DNA from: Lachnospiraceae bacterium
GTDB lineage: Bacteria; Bacillota; Clostridia; Lachnospirales; Lachnospiraceae
Assembly: GCA_015057615.1 (NCBI GenBank)
Contig: SVEA01000213.1
Coordinates: forward strand, 1-64,000
DNA length: 64,000 nucleotides
Reading direction: 5' to 3'
A program made the translations under genes and the position numbers. Positions 1 through 9,631 of the stretch are shown piece by piece (the stretch's first letter is position 1; every line of letters starts with the position of its first letter). The notes below the pieces were generated by a model. That model worked only from the letters and a program-made list of their open reading frames with translations. It ran no database searches and was not told the origin of the DNA.

Positions 1-282
1 AGAGCCAATAAAATTAATAATGTTACCTTTCATATTCCAACGGATGAAAACAATCAATATGACTATATGAAGCCCTGGATCATTTCCTCCTCCGATTATC
101 GTCTCAACATGAAGTTCGTTCCGATTCTTGATAGGGAAGCGCATCTGTCTGCTTTATTTCTATCCACGCATCAGCATCAGGTCTTTGGCCGGTATAGCGG
201 TACCGCAATTTTGGATGATGATACCGCTATTTATTTTAATAATTTTATGGGATTTGCCGAACGGGTTGTAAACCGATGGTAG
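1..282 (+). CDS. C-terminal part of DUF2804-like protein (truncated by window edge)
   Basis: Frame open from base 1; C-terminus ...VFGRYSGTAILDDDTAIYFNNFMGFAERVVNRW resembles DUF2804 C-termini. Confidence 0.6.
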   Translation, partial: RANKINNVTFHIPTDENNQYDYMKPWIISSSDYRLNMKFVPILDREAHLSALFLSTHQHQVFGRYSGTAILDDDTAIYFNNFMGFAERVVNRW

Positions 283-310
283 GCAGGAAAATCTTCTTTC
301 GTTTTATGTA

Positions 311-366
311 AAAAGACGTATTACATCATAGAATTCTCTATGCATTGTAATACGTCCCTTTTCTTT
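311..366. terminator. Rho-independent terminator, possibly bidirectional
   Basis: gacgtattaca...tgtaatacgtc stem followed by ccctttt on + and preceded by aaaa. Confidence 0.7.
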
Positions 367-377
367 CGGTTTCACAG

Positions 378-621
378 GCTGCTTCCCGTTTCACTGACCT
401 CTGAATTTTCTCAGAAAATCTTCTGTCTTAATAATCTTATGTTTTTTCAGACAGCTTCCAATCCACTGCTCCTTGTTTTCGCAGTTTTTCAATTTTCACA
501 GCGATCTTTCTACTTGCTGCTCTTTTGTTTTCTCAGACTTTCTGCTTCACAGTTTCTTCATTTTCCTTAAGCTGCTTCCGTTTCACCATTCACTGAATTT
601 TTCCAGAAATCCTCTGTCTCC
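378..621. repeat. Diverged direct duplication in noncoding spacer
   Basis: ctgcttcccgtttcactgacctctgaattttctcagaaaatcttctgtc (about 380-431) versus ctgcttccgtttcaccattcactgaatttttccagaaatcctctgtc (about 572-620). Confidence 0.55.
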
Positions 622-670
622 ATACTCTTTCGGATTTTTACAAGTATCTTTCAAACCCTGCTTCCCAGAA

Positions 671-1225
671 TTACTCGTTCATACCTTCCACAATAGCGGA
701 ATACGTAATCGCTGTAACCGCATCGTTCTCTATTACAAAAGTTAATTTGCTGTCCCCAAGGGTATAGGTATAGAAACCATTTTCCTCGGTATAGCCTTCC
801 CCATAAGCGTTTACCACATCCTCCAGGGTGGACCCCAGATAGATGCCTTCCTTTGTCGTGACGGTATCATCCAACAGGTTCACAGAGGACACATAATCCT
901 TGTCTCCTTGAGGATAGGTGGATAACTCAAATGCACTGTAATAAAAAATTTTATCCAAGCCTTGGAACGCACAACTCGGAGCTTCAAAATAATCCATGCT
1001 TTCCCCCAGTTTCTCCAGAACGGGAGCCGCATCTACGTTCATGGGTATTGCTATGTCGTTGTATTCAAATTGGAAGCCTTCTGTCTGTCCCTGCTGCTTT
1101 TCCTCCCCGGAAGTTCCGTTATCCGCCCCATTGGTCTGATTGGAATTTTCGGATCCCTGCTTGGTTCCTCCGCAGCCGGTAAGTAAAAGCATTGTAACCA
1201 GAAATATAATACTTATTTTTTTCAT
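671..1225 (-). CDS. Putative lipoprotein
   Basis: 184 aa, signal peptide with lipobox LLTGC, S/N/G-rich linker. Confidence 0.75.
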   Translation of the reverse strand: MKKISIIFLVTMLLLTGCGGTKQGSENSNQTNGADNGTSGEEKQQGQTEGFQFEYNDIAIPMNVDAAPVLEKLGESMDYFEAPSCAFQGLDKIFYYSAFELSTYPQGDKDYVSSVNLLDDTVTTKEGIYLGSTLEDVVNAYGEGYTEENGFYTYTLGDSKLTFVIENDAVTAITYSAIVEGMNE

Positions 1226-1280
1226 ATCTAATCTCCTATCTGATAACCTGGTATTTTACCACTTATTTTGATTATACTTT

Positions 1281-1559
1281 GATTGCCCGACAAAAGCCTT
1301 CTTAACAAATCGTCTTCTTTAATTTGCACAAATCAAGGTAAAACTTAAGAAATCGGAAACCATATTTTAATTCGCAACTGTTTGAAGTCGTTGGCACGTA
1401 CCATTACGTACTTCAACCCAAGGATTGCGTTTTATGCAATGCTTTGCGGAACTGCGTGTTGCGAATAAAATTTGTTTCATAATACTTGTTCAACATATAT
1501 ATTGTGCAAAAAATTAACGAAGTCGAGTTTATAAACCAGCTTTTGACACTCCTATCAAC
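1281..1559. repeat. Family A foldback element, full length but lacking the central hairpin tip
   Basis: gcccgacaaaagccttcttaacaaatcg...ataaaccagcttttgacactcc; arms are imperfect inverted repeats. Confidence 0.8.
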
Positions 1560-1662
1560 CGTTTTATTTTACTATATTCCTCGATCGAAGTATACATAAA
1601 AACACGGCATCTTTATGCATGTTAAAATCCTAAGATTATTCTGGCATTTCTATTATTCCTAT

Positions 1663-1952
1663 GGTTAGCCTGATAAAAGCCCTCTTAACAAATCCTCTTC
1701 GTTACTTTGCACAAATCAAGGAAAAGCTTAAGTAATAGGAAACAATATTTTACTACGCAACTGTTTGACGTCGTTGGCACTTAGACCAATGTGGTCTTAT
1801 GTACCACTACGTACTTCAATCCAAGGATTGCGTTTTCTGCAATACTTTGCGGGACTGCGTGTTGCAAATGAAATTTATTTCATATTACTTGTCAATGCAT
1901 AAAATGTACAAATTGACGAAGTCAAGTTTATAAATCGGCTTTTGTCGGGCTA
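1663..1952. repeat. Family A foldback element, full length
   Basis: ttagcctgataaaagcc...ggcttttgtcgggcta; flanked by 11 bp direct repeat attattcctat (1652-1662 and 1953-1963). Confidence 0.88.
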
Positions 1953-2081
1953 ATTATTCCTATAGTATTCCCCAGTTTCACAATTTCTGTTTCATGATTT
2001 TACAGTTTCTCTAACGCTGTCATCATTTCATTTTCTTCCGATCGAAGAATTTCTATACGAAACCTTCGATTGACCGCCTTT

Positions 2082-3161
2082 TTACTCTTCTAACTGCTGT
2101 GCCTGCGCACCATAGCTTTTCAGATAGCCGTACTCCGCCATCTCTCTTTCCTGATCCGCTTTCATATCATAATAGAACTTTACCTTCTCATCCCATATTT
2201 TCTTTGTCTCCGGATTCGTTCTCTGATCCGGCACGCCATAGGTTTCACTTAATATCTTTCCAAAGTAACGGCTGAATTTCTCTGCACCGGACAGGTTAAG
2301 ATGCAGCCCTCCGTCAAAGGTATCCGCTTGATAGTCGATTCCGATTTCATCCGCCACGTCAAGGAAGTTAATATAAGTCAGATCGTTCTCCTTTGCATAG
2401 GTAACGATCTGCTCGTCCCATTCCTCATACCAATAAGGATATACGCTCGGGGACTTGATCAAAATGAGCTTGATATCATTTTCTTTGCAAAGCTTTGTTA
2501 TCTTATCTAAGTAATTATAGCTGTTGCTGCCAAATTGGTAGCTCGGCAGCTTCTTACCCTTCGGGATCACATTGACCGGCTTGGTATCGACTCGCATCAG
2601 ATAACCGTTATGGGATAGGGTATCCTTTTTTAGGATATATTGAAAATCCTCGGCTATCAATTCGCTCCAACGGGAATGGTACCGTAGGAGAGGAAAGAGA
2701 TACGTAATTAAATCTTCTTCTTCCATCATGGATGCCTTAATCGCACCAATTTTTGATTTAGAAAGCTTCATTCCGTCCAAGGTCAGGCGATTGTACGCTT
2801 CCTTTTGCGGTTCGTTATATTTCATTGCAAGGACATTATAGACAACGACATCCGGTTTTTCATACTTTAACGTTTCTTCCAGCAGATAATAGGACTGCCA
2901 GATCAATTGCTGCGCACTTCCGCGGATATAACTGGTAATTCCGTAATTCTCCCATAGTGTCACCGGAGAAATATTGGAGAACACCTCGCAGTCGCCGATA
3001 AAGATAACCTCATGGTTTTTTACCTCATCATAATATTCCTCTATTAGATTACCTTCCGGAATCGCATACATATATTTTGGCATCAGTAATCGTTGAAGGA
3101 AGCCGAGTATTATTATTGCAACACAGAATACTGCACCATTGATCAGAATTTTTTTCTTCAT
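2082..3161 (-). CDS. SGNH-hydrolase-like/DltD-like membrane-anchored protein
   Basis: N-terminal TM, IFIGDCEVF block I-like motif, DGGLHLN near C-terminus; start MKKKILINGAV preceded by gagagg. Confidence 0.7.
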   Translation of the reverse strand: MKKKILINGAVFCVAIIILGFLQRLLMPKYMYAIPEGNLIEEYYDEVKNHEVIFIGDCEVFSNISPVTLWENYGITSYIRGSAQQLIWQSYYLLEETLKYEKPDVVVYNVLAMKYNEPQKEAYNRLTLDGMKLSKSKIGAIKASMMEEEDLITYLFPLLRYHSRWSELIAEDFQYILKKDTLSHNGYLMRVDTKPVNVIPKGKKLPSYQFGSNSYNYLDKITKLCKENDIKLILIKSPSVYPYWYEEWDEQIVTYAKENDLTYINFLDVADEIGIDYQADTFDGGLHLNLSGAEKFSRYFGKILSETYGVPDQRTNPETKKIWDEKVKFYYDMKADQEREMAEYGYLKSYGAQAQQLEE

Positions 3162-3177
3162 TGTATTTACCTCTCTT

Positions 3178-4770
3178 CTAGAACTGGCTGTAGATAAACT
3201 GGCTTGCGTCATAACCTACACCATATGCACCAAGGAGTAACACAGCGAGGAAAATTGCAAAGTAAGCCGTATAGCGCAGCCATATCGGTCTGGCTGCCAG
3301 CTTTTCCCGTACACTGCCGGATCTTTGCAGCAGGCTTACGATAAGTATTAGGGTTACACTTAGGATAAGTACAATATAATCTGCCGGCGTAAGACCAAGA
3401 TGCATTAATCCGCCCCGGAACAGCTCAAGATAATTGGGCTTTGTCACGATCGTGGCATACATGCGAAATGTCGTACCTACATCGCGGTAGCAGTCAAAGG
3501 TTCGTAAGAAGCTCATCAGCCAGAAGGTCCTTCCGATCTGGAACAGGCGGTACCAGCCTTTATCCGCCACATCGAACCGCTCGTGAAATTTCAGATAAAG
3601 CGGCGAACATTCCTGGGATATTAAGATCACGAGACAGTTTAATAATCCCCATACAATAAAGTTCCAAGCTGCACCATGCCAGATACCTGTTGTAAACCAA
3701 ACGATGATGGAAGCGATATACACCGGGATCCGCTTTCCGATACCGTTGCCAAACCATTTTCGGCATTTCTTCGATAGATCCAGCATTGGCTTGCTGACGG
3801 AAATCGGGTAGAACATATAGTCCTTAAACCAGGTACCCAGGGTAATATGCCACCTTCTCCAGTATTCTGTAATCGATTTTGAGAAATACGGCCGGATGAA
3901 ATTCTCTTCTAGTTGTATTCCCAGCACCTGCGCAATACCGATGACAATATCGATTCCACCGGTAAAATCGCAGTAGAGCTCAATTGCATAAAAGAGCATC
4001 CCAATCAATACATATACGCCCTGATATTCCTTCGGACTTCCTATAATGGTATTTACCGCAACTAATAACCGATCCGCGATCACCAGCTTTTTAAAGTAGC
4101 CCCAGAGAATTCTCTGCAAACCAAAGGAAATTTCCCTCGCATCAAAAGAATGCTCCTCAAATAATGTTTTCTTTAAATCATCAAACCGGCTGATCGGTCC
4201 CTGGATCAGCTGCGGGAAGAAGGAGATAAACAATGCCAGCCGGAACACATTCCTTTCATAGGAATATTTTTCACGGTACACATCTATGATATATCCCATG
4301 GTTTGAAAGGTATAAAAGGATATTCCAAGCGGCAGTGCAAAACGCAGGAATGGCAATTCCTTATTTCTGCCAAATAGGGAAAACAGGGAATTCACATTGG
4401 CGATTGCAAAATCCGTATATTTTAGGACAGCTAGGATGCCAAAGTTAAATAAAAGGCACCGAACCAACCAGGTTCTTTGCTTTTTCTTCATGATCGCCTT
4501 ATATTCTTTTCGTTCCTCTCTGGAGAGGCTTCCCTTATTTTCCTTAATATAAATACTCTGCTTTTCCTGTAATGCATTGATTTTATAGCTTGCAATATAG
4601 GTGGACAGCGTCGTTGCTATGATATAGAACAGATACGTCGGTCCTGCGATCGCATAGAATATATAGCTTGCCGCCAGCAGCAGAATCCATTGATGCTTCT
4701 TTCTTACCGAATAATAAGCCGTAATTACTACGATAAGAAAGAGCAAAAACTCATATGATGTAAAAAGCAT
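3178..4770 (-). CDS. MBOAT family O-acyltransferase (DltB/AlgI-like)
   Basis: Multi-pass protein with YRRWHITLGTWFKDYMFYP and WHGAAWNFIVWG motifs; C-terminus ends FIYSQF. Confidence 0.9.
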   Translation of the reverse strand: MLFTSYEFLLFLIVVITAYYSVRKKHQWILLLAASYIFYAIAGPTYLFYIIATTLSTYIASYKINALQEKQSIYIKENKGSLSREERKEYKAIMKKKQRTWLVRCLLFNFGILAVLKYTDFAIANVNSLFSLFGRNKELPFLRFALPLGISFYTFQTMGYIIDVYREKYSYERNVFRLALFISFFPQLIQGPISRFDDLKKTLFEEHSFDAREISFGLQRILWGYFKKLVIADRLLVAVNTIIGSPKEYQGVYVLIGMLFYAIELYCDFTGGIDIVIGIAQVLGIQLEENFIRPYFSKSITEYWRRWHITLGTWFKDYMFYPISVSKPMLDLSKKCRKWFGNGIGKRIPVYIASIIVWFTTGIWHGAAWNFIVWGLLNCLVILISQECSPLYLKFHERFDVADKGWYRLFQIGRTFWLMSFLRTFDCYRDVGTTFRMYATIVTKPNYLELFRGGLMHLGLTPADYIVLILSVTLILIVSLLQRSGSVREKLAARPIWLRYTAYFAIFLAVLLLGAYGVGYDASQFIYSQF

Positions 4771-4782
4771 ACCATCCCCCTA

Positions 4783-5013
4783 TTATTCGTCTTCCAGGAG
4801 ACGTTCTATCATCGCGTACAATGCTTTCGCAGAATTAAAATTTTCCGGCTTGATCTCTTCTACCGGAATTGTAATATCAAATTCATCGCTGAGATCGGAG
4901 ATCAATGTTACAATATCAAAGGAATCAATGATTTTATCATCAATTAATGTTTCACAGGTTTCATAATCCACTTCCGGGTGTAATTCTCTTAATATTTCTA
5001 ATACTTCTTCCAT
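4783..5013 (-). CDS. Acyl/peptidyl carrier protein (DltC-like)
   Basis: MEEVLEILRELHPEVDYETCETLIDDKIIDSFDIVTLISDLSDEF; DSFD phosphopantetheine site. Confidence 0.88.
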   Translation of the reverse strand: MEEVLEILRELHPEVDYETCETLIDDKIIDSFDIVTLISDLSDEFDITIPVEEIKPENFNSAKALYAMIERLLEDE

Positions 5014-5020
5014 AATTAAC

Positions 5021-5046
5021 CTCATTTCTGCGCAGCTTTTGCGCAT
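5021..5046 (-). promoter_or_regulatory. Hairpin-RBS leader element (copy 1)
   Basis: Minus strand TGCGCAAAAGCTGCGCAGAAATGAG upstream of the carrier protein start. Confidence 0.5.
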
Positions 5047-5152
5047 CATTCTCTAATCCGTTATTGTATTCTGCTGTTTCTTTCCTACGTGCTAAATTTG
5101 TTATAACCGAAATCCGAAAATATTTCAATCGATTGTCAGAAATCTTAAGAAA

Positions 5153-6664
5153 TTATTTCTTTTTGTACTTTTCTTTTAAAAATACACGGTCAATCTTTCC
5201 ATTCGCGGTCAGAGGCATTTCCTCCAGGCTTTCTATCACATTTGGCACCATATACCGTGGAAGCTTTTCCTTTAAGCAGATTGCTGCCTGCGCCGGCGTA
5301 ACGTCTCCTACATAATATAATATAATCTTTTTCTTGATCTCATCAAACAGACAGCATGCCGTTTTAATATTCTCCATCATATTGGCTGCAATCTCGATCT
5401 CTCCTAGTTCAATGCGGTGTCCCATATGCTTTATCTGGTTGTCCTTTCGAGATACAAAGATCAGCTCTCCCCGCTCATTGTATTTTCCCAGATCACCAGT
5501 GCAGTAGATCAGCTCCGGATAGGCATCATTTAACGGATTTTGAATAAATACTTCGTTCGTCTTTTCAAAATTCTTATAATACCCCAGGGTCAGGGAAGTG
5601 CCACGGATGCAGATCTCTCCTACCGCACCCTCTTCTGCAAGCTTCCTGTCCTCATCCAGCAGAAGGATCTCTGTATTCTGAAAGGGCCGCCCAATCGGAA
5701 TCACTTCATCCAGCTCAAACTCCCGGTTTACTTCGTAATAGCAGGACATCCCGGTGGCTTCTGTCGGTCCGTACAAGTTGATAAATCGTGCGTTCGGCAG
5801 GTGCTTCTTCCATCGGTTGAACTGCTTGATCGGAAATACCTCGCTTCCGAAGGCAACGGTATGCAGATACTTCGGTATCTCCTTCTCCAATGCTCCGAAG
5901 GCGGAAATCATGGTAAGTGCGGATACGACCCAGCATACGGTATTGATCTTATGTTCATTTAAGAATTCCACGAGCTTTAGCGGGAACATAAATAGGCTTT
6001 TCGGTATCAGATATGTTGTTGCCCCGAACTTCAAGGTAGGATAGAGCTCTTTTAAGCATGCATCCACATAAAGCGGCGTCTGATTTCCAAAAACCGTATC
6101 TTCATTAAATTGCAGCACTTTTGATAAATTCTCGATATAGTCAATAACGGAACGGTGACAGGCTACTACTCCCTTCGGGATTCCAGTGGAACCGGAGGTA
6201 AATACGATGTAGATTGGATCCGTATCGATCTGCTTGTCCCGTACTTTGTGTAGAAGCTCTTCGTCTGCAGTGGTCTTAATCATTGCTTCGTAGGAGTAAA
6301 CCTTTCCTTTATATGAGAACGCATCCAACTGCCCCGCGGTATCCTCATCGCAGATAACTGCCTTCGGATTTAGGCTTTGAAAGATGAGCTCGATTCGATG
6401 TCTGGGCATCTCTTCGTCAATCGGAACATAATAATTACCGCTATAGACAACACCATAAAAGGTTACGATCGTTCTCGGATGCTTTCCCATAAATACAACG
6501 ATTGGCTCCCTGTCATGCCCCTGCTTCTGAAGATAGGTTCCGATTGCTCTGGATTGCTGGTATACCTCTTCAAAAGTAATACCCACATTTTCATCTGCAT
6601 ATGCAATTTTATCCGGAACTTTCGGTACGATTTGTTCTAAATATTCTAAAACATTTCTCTGCAT
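5153..6664 (-). CDS. AMP-dependent amino acid ligase (DltA-like adenylation enzyme)
   Basis: FTSGSTGIPKGV, NLYGPTEATG, YCTGDLG, NGKIDR motifs; ggagg RBS. Confidence 0.9.
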   Translation of the reverse strand: MQRNVLEYLEQIVPKVPDKIAYADENVGITFEEVYQQSRAIGTYLQKQGHDREPIVVFMGKHPRTIVTFYGVVYSGNYYVPIDEEMPRHRIELIFQSLNPKAVICDEDTAGQLDAFSYKGKVYSYEAMIKTTADEELLHKVRDKQIDTDPIYIVFTSGSTGIPKGVVACHRSVIDYIENLSKVLQFNEDTVFGNQTPLYVDACLKELYPTLKFGATTYLIPKSLFMFPLKLVEFLNEHKINTVCWVVSALTMISAFGALEKEIPKYLHTVAFGSEVFPIKQFNRWKKHLPNARFINLYGPTEATGMSCYYEVNREFELDEVIPIGRPFQNTEILLLDEDRKLAEEGAVGEICIRGTSLTLGYYKNFEKTNEVFIQNPLNDAYPELIYCTGDLGKYNERGELIFVSRKDNQIKHMGHRIELGEIEIAANMMENIKTACCLFDEIKKKIILYYVGDVTPAQAAICLKEKLPRYMVPNVIESLEEMPLTANGKIDRVFLKEKYKKK

Positions 6665-6710
6665 CTTATGCCTCCATATATCGTTCGATTTTGTTTTAAT
6701 TGGCTAATCT

Positions 6711-6858
6711 TAAGTGTTATAAGTCATTTTAAGATTTTGATAGAAATAGGACTCAAATCGAACATAAACAGCCTGCGTATGCCAGTCTTAGCCAACCTGA
6801 ATATAGATAAGGCCCTATTCATGTTCTTTGTTTTTATATGACTTATGACACTCATATC
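6711..6858. repeat. Family B foldback element
   Basis: aagtgttataagtcat...atgacttatgacactcatatc inverted termini. Confidence 0.7.
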
Positions 6859-7582
6859 AATCTTCCGTGGATATCAGGTTCTTATAGTCCTCTTTGACCC
6901 CGGCTCCACAGAGCTCAATGGATTTTACAGCCAAAACTTCCATTGCATCCAGATAATTCGGACCCAGCGGGTAATCCCTTTTGATAAGGGACAGCTCGGT
7001 GCAGCCAAGAATATTGACCTCGGCACCCATTTGCCATAATTCTTCACTGACTGCTGCAAACTTATCCATATCTGGTGGAATATTAACCTTTAGATTGTCA
7101 TAGATCAGGGAATTAACAATTTCCTGCTTCTCTTTTGACGGAACCACAGCGGATATTCCATATTGTATAAGCTCTTTTTGAAATAGCTTACTATAGATGG
7201 TTCCTTCCGTTGCCATAATTCCGACACACCTAATTCCCTGCCTGTTTAGATAAGCCGCTGTTTCTTTTACCATATGGATGATCGGAACCGGGATCTTCGA
7301 GGCTAATTCCTCATAAAAGTTGTGCCCTGTGATACAGGGGATCGCAATATAATCCACCCCCAGATCATCCAGGATCTTTCCGACCTCTACCATAGGGATA
7401 ATCGGATTTTCCTGACTTTTCCCCAGGATATAGCCGGTGCGATCCGGTATCGACGGCTTACTGTATATCATCATTTCTATATGATCCTGATCCCGATTCG
7501 CATCGGTCATCTTATTGATTAAACTATAAAAATATTCGGTTGCTAAAGGCCCTAAGCCCCCGATCACACCCAGCTTTTTCAT
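6857..7582 (-). CDS. Aspartate/glutamate racemase family protein
   Basis: MKKLGVIGGLGPLATEYFY; both catalytic Cys regions, IPCITGH and LGCTELSL. Confidence 0.88.
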   Translation of the reverse strand: MKKLGVIGGLGPLATEYFYSLINKMTDANRDQDHIEMMIYSKPSIPDRTGYILGKSQENPIIPMVEVGKILDDLGVDYIAIPCITGHNFYEELASKIPVPIIHMVKETAAYLNRQGIRCVGIMATEGTIYSKLFQKELIQYGISAVVPSKEKQEIVNSLIYDNLKVNIPPDMDKFAAVSEELWQMGAEVNILGCTELSLIKRDYPLGPNYLDAMEVLAVKSIELCGAGVKEDYKNLISTED

Positions 7583-7585
7583 TTG

Positions 7586-9232
7586 TTATTCCTCCGGAGT
7601 TACATCAATTGATGTTTTATCGTATACATAATAATTATTTCCTCTGATTTCCGTCAGCTTCACTGCCTCCGACTCCGTCAGATAGAAGGAATCCCGATGA
7701 TCCTTATTCGGGGTAGCATCGAAGTGGTACCAGCCCTCCCCGCAGTTAATCAAGCTCCAATAATGGTGTGTCCTGCCTCCCTCACGGGTCAACCCAATAT
7801 TCTCTATTTCCGCCCGGTTAAGTAATACCTGGGAAACGGCGAAATAGGTAAAGCAGTCTCCGATCCCGTTCTTAAACCCACGATATGCCTCTGCCATCCA
7901 ATCCGATTTATCCGAGCTGCCGGTATAGCTGATATGCCCTTTCGTCCAGGTATAAATCTTTTCGGCGATTTCCTTCTGAGTCATTCCTGCCTTAACGATC
8001 CGCCCTAACACCTCATCCGCCAGCTCATTTAGGGTATCTTCCGATATGGAAAGTTTTTTCACCGTAATTTTCGCGGTTTCCGCCGCTTTGTTACCGGAAG
8101 AATCCACTGCTGTGTATGTTACCGAATAGGTTCCTTCCTTTTTTAGATTCACGCTGCTGGAATCGATCTGCAGCTCAACCTCTTTATCTTTATTATCGGT
8201 TACGGTGATCCCCTTCCGATAGGATAAGGAATCCCCGATATATACCGTCTTATCACGTACCCCAAGAATCACCGGTGCTTCGGTGTCTTCCTTAACGATT
8301 AGAAGTGCCTCTACTTCCGAAGTATTGTTACCTTCATCTTTAAGCTGTATTGTTACCCTCTGTTCTCCAAGCACAGTGAAGTCCGGCTCCTGTACATAGA
8401 ATGCTCTTACCTCGGTTGCATCCTCTATATTTGAAAGGAAGGAGATCGGCTCAACAGCTTCCCCAAGCCAAGTCTCAGCATCTACTGCCTCCGCTTTGGG
8501 CGGTATCGTATCCACCACCTTAATTCCAGCATTTTTGACTGTACCATTTACGTCAAGCTGAATAATATGCATTCCCGGCTTACTAATATCCAACTTCGAT
8601 ATGTCTGTAACAAAGGAAACCGTATAGCTCGGATCGGATATAAAATCCGCTGTTGTAATCGCTTGCCGGGAACCTGCCTCGATTGTGATCGAATTCATAA
8701 TATCCAAAACCGTCAGCATTGCATTCATTTCGGTCTGATTGCCGCCGGCATCTTCTAATAGAATGGTTACCTCCTGGTCACCAATGACTGAGGTATCCGG
8801 CGCCTCTTTAAAGGATACGGAAACTTCCGTAGCATCCGTTATATCTTTGACAAGGGAATCTGCTGCTACCGTTTCCCCTTTCATCGCTGTATAACTTACA
8901 GCAACCGCCTTGGGAGGGACCGTATCAACAATTCTCAGGCTGGTGTTATACACCTTGCCTTCAATCTCAATTTGTATTGGATAAGTACCCGGACGGTTTA
9001 AATCCAGGGAATTGATATCCGTTATAAACCTTGCATCCTTCCCTTGATCTTTTAAAAACTCCCCGATATCTGCCATTGGAGAACCCGCTTCCATGGTAAC
9101 GACCTTAGCAGCCTTCGGACGGAGCTGCAAATATGCAAAGCCACCGAGGTAAAATAGCACCAATAAGCTGACAAACAAAAGAAATTTTTTTCCTCGCCTT
9201 TTTTGTCCTCGTCTTTTTTTTCTTCGAATCAT
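7586..9232 (-). CDS. Membrane-anchored protein with Ig-like repeats and C-terminal transglutaminase-like domain
   Basis: N-terminal TM; repeated VDTVPPKA...ATEV units; GDCFTYFAV, HHYWSLI, WYHFDAT triad. Confidence 0.85.
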   Translation of the reverse strand: MIRRKKRRGQKRRGKKFLLFVSLLVLFYLGGFAYLQLRPKAAKVVTMEAGSPMADIGEFLKDQGKDARFITDINSLDLNRPGTYPIQIEIEGKVYNTSLRIVDTVPPKAVAVSYTAMKGETVAADSLVKDITDATEVSVSFKEAPDTSVIGDQEVTILLEDAGGNQTEMNAMLTVLDIMNSITIEAGSRQAITTADFISDPSYTVSFVTDISKLDISKPGMHIIQLDVNGTVKNAGIKVVDTIPPKAEAVDAETWLGEAVEPISFLSNIEDATEVRAFYVQEPDFTVLGEQRVTIQLKDEGNNTSEVEALLIVKEDTEAPVILGVRDKTVYIGDSLSYRKGITVTDNKDKEVELQIDSSSVNLKKEGTYSVTYTAVDSSGNKAAETAKITVKKLSISEDTLNELADEVLGRIVKAGMTQKEIAEKIYTWTKGHISYTGSSDKSDWMAEAYRGFKNGIGDCFTYFAVSQVLLNRAEIENIGLTREGGRTHHYWSLINCGEGWYHFDATPNKDHRDSFYLTESEAVKLTEIRGNNYYVYDKTSIDVTPEE

Positions 9233-9631
9233 TCTGCCCTCCAGATATTGAGATATCCATACATTTTATACATAAGAAGAAAACCGCAAAACCATGCGAT
9301 TATAGACCCTAATTATATCCCATTTTTAGATACGTATATCATAATAGCATTATATTAAAAAGTCAATCATGGTATTGTTTTCTTCCATGGTATTTTATAG
9401 ATTTTTTAGATTTTTTAGCTATAAACATTAAATTATTCCCATTTTTTTCATAGCTATCCTGACTTTTATGCGGTTTTTCTACCTTCATAAATTCAATTTG
9501 AAATTTTTTCTTAAGAAAAGCCGCTCGTTTCTCTTCTATTCTTACATAAAAATCAATTTAAGGATTTCTTTCTACATAATTAACTATTTTTCAACTTCCG
9601 CATAATGTATAATAGAAAGGAGTTGATTCTT

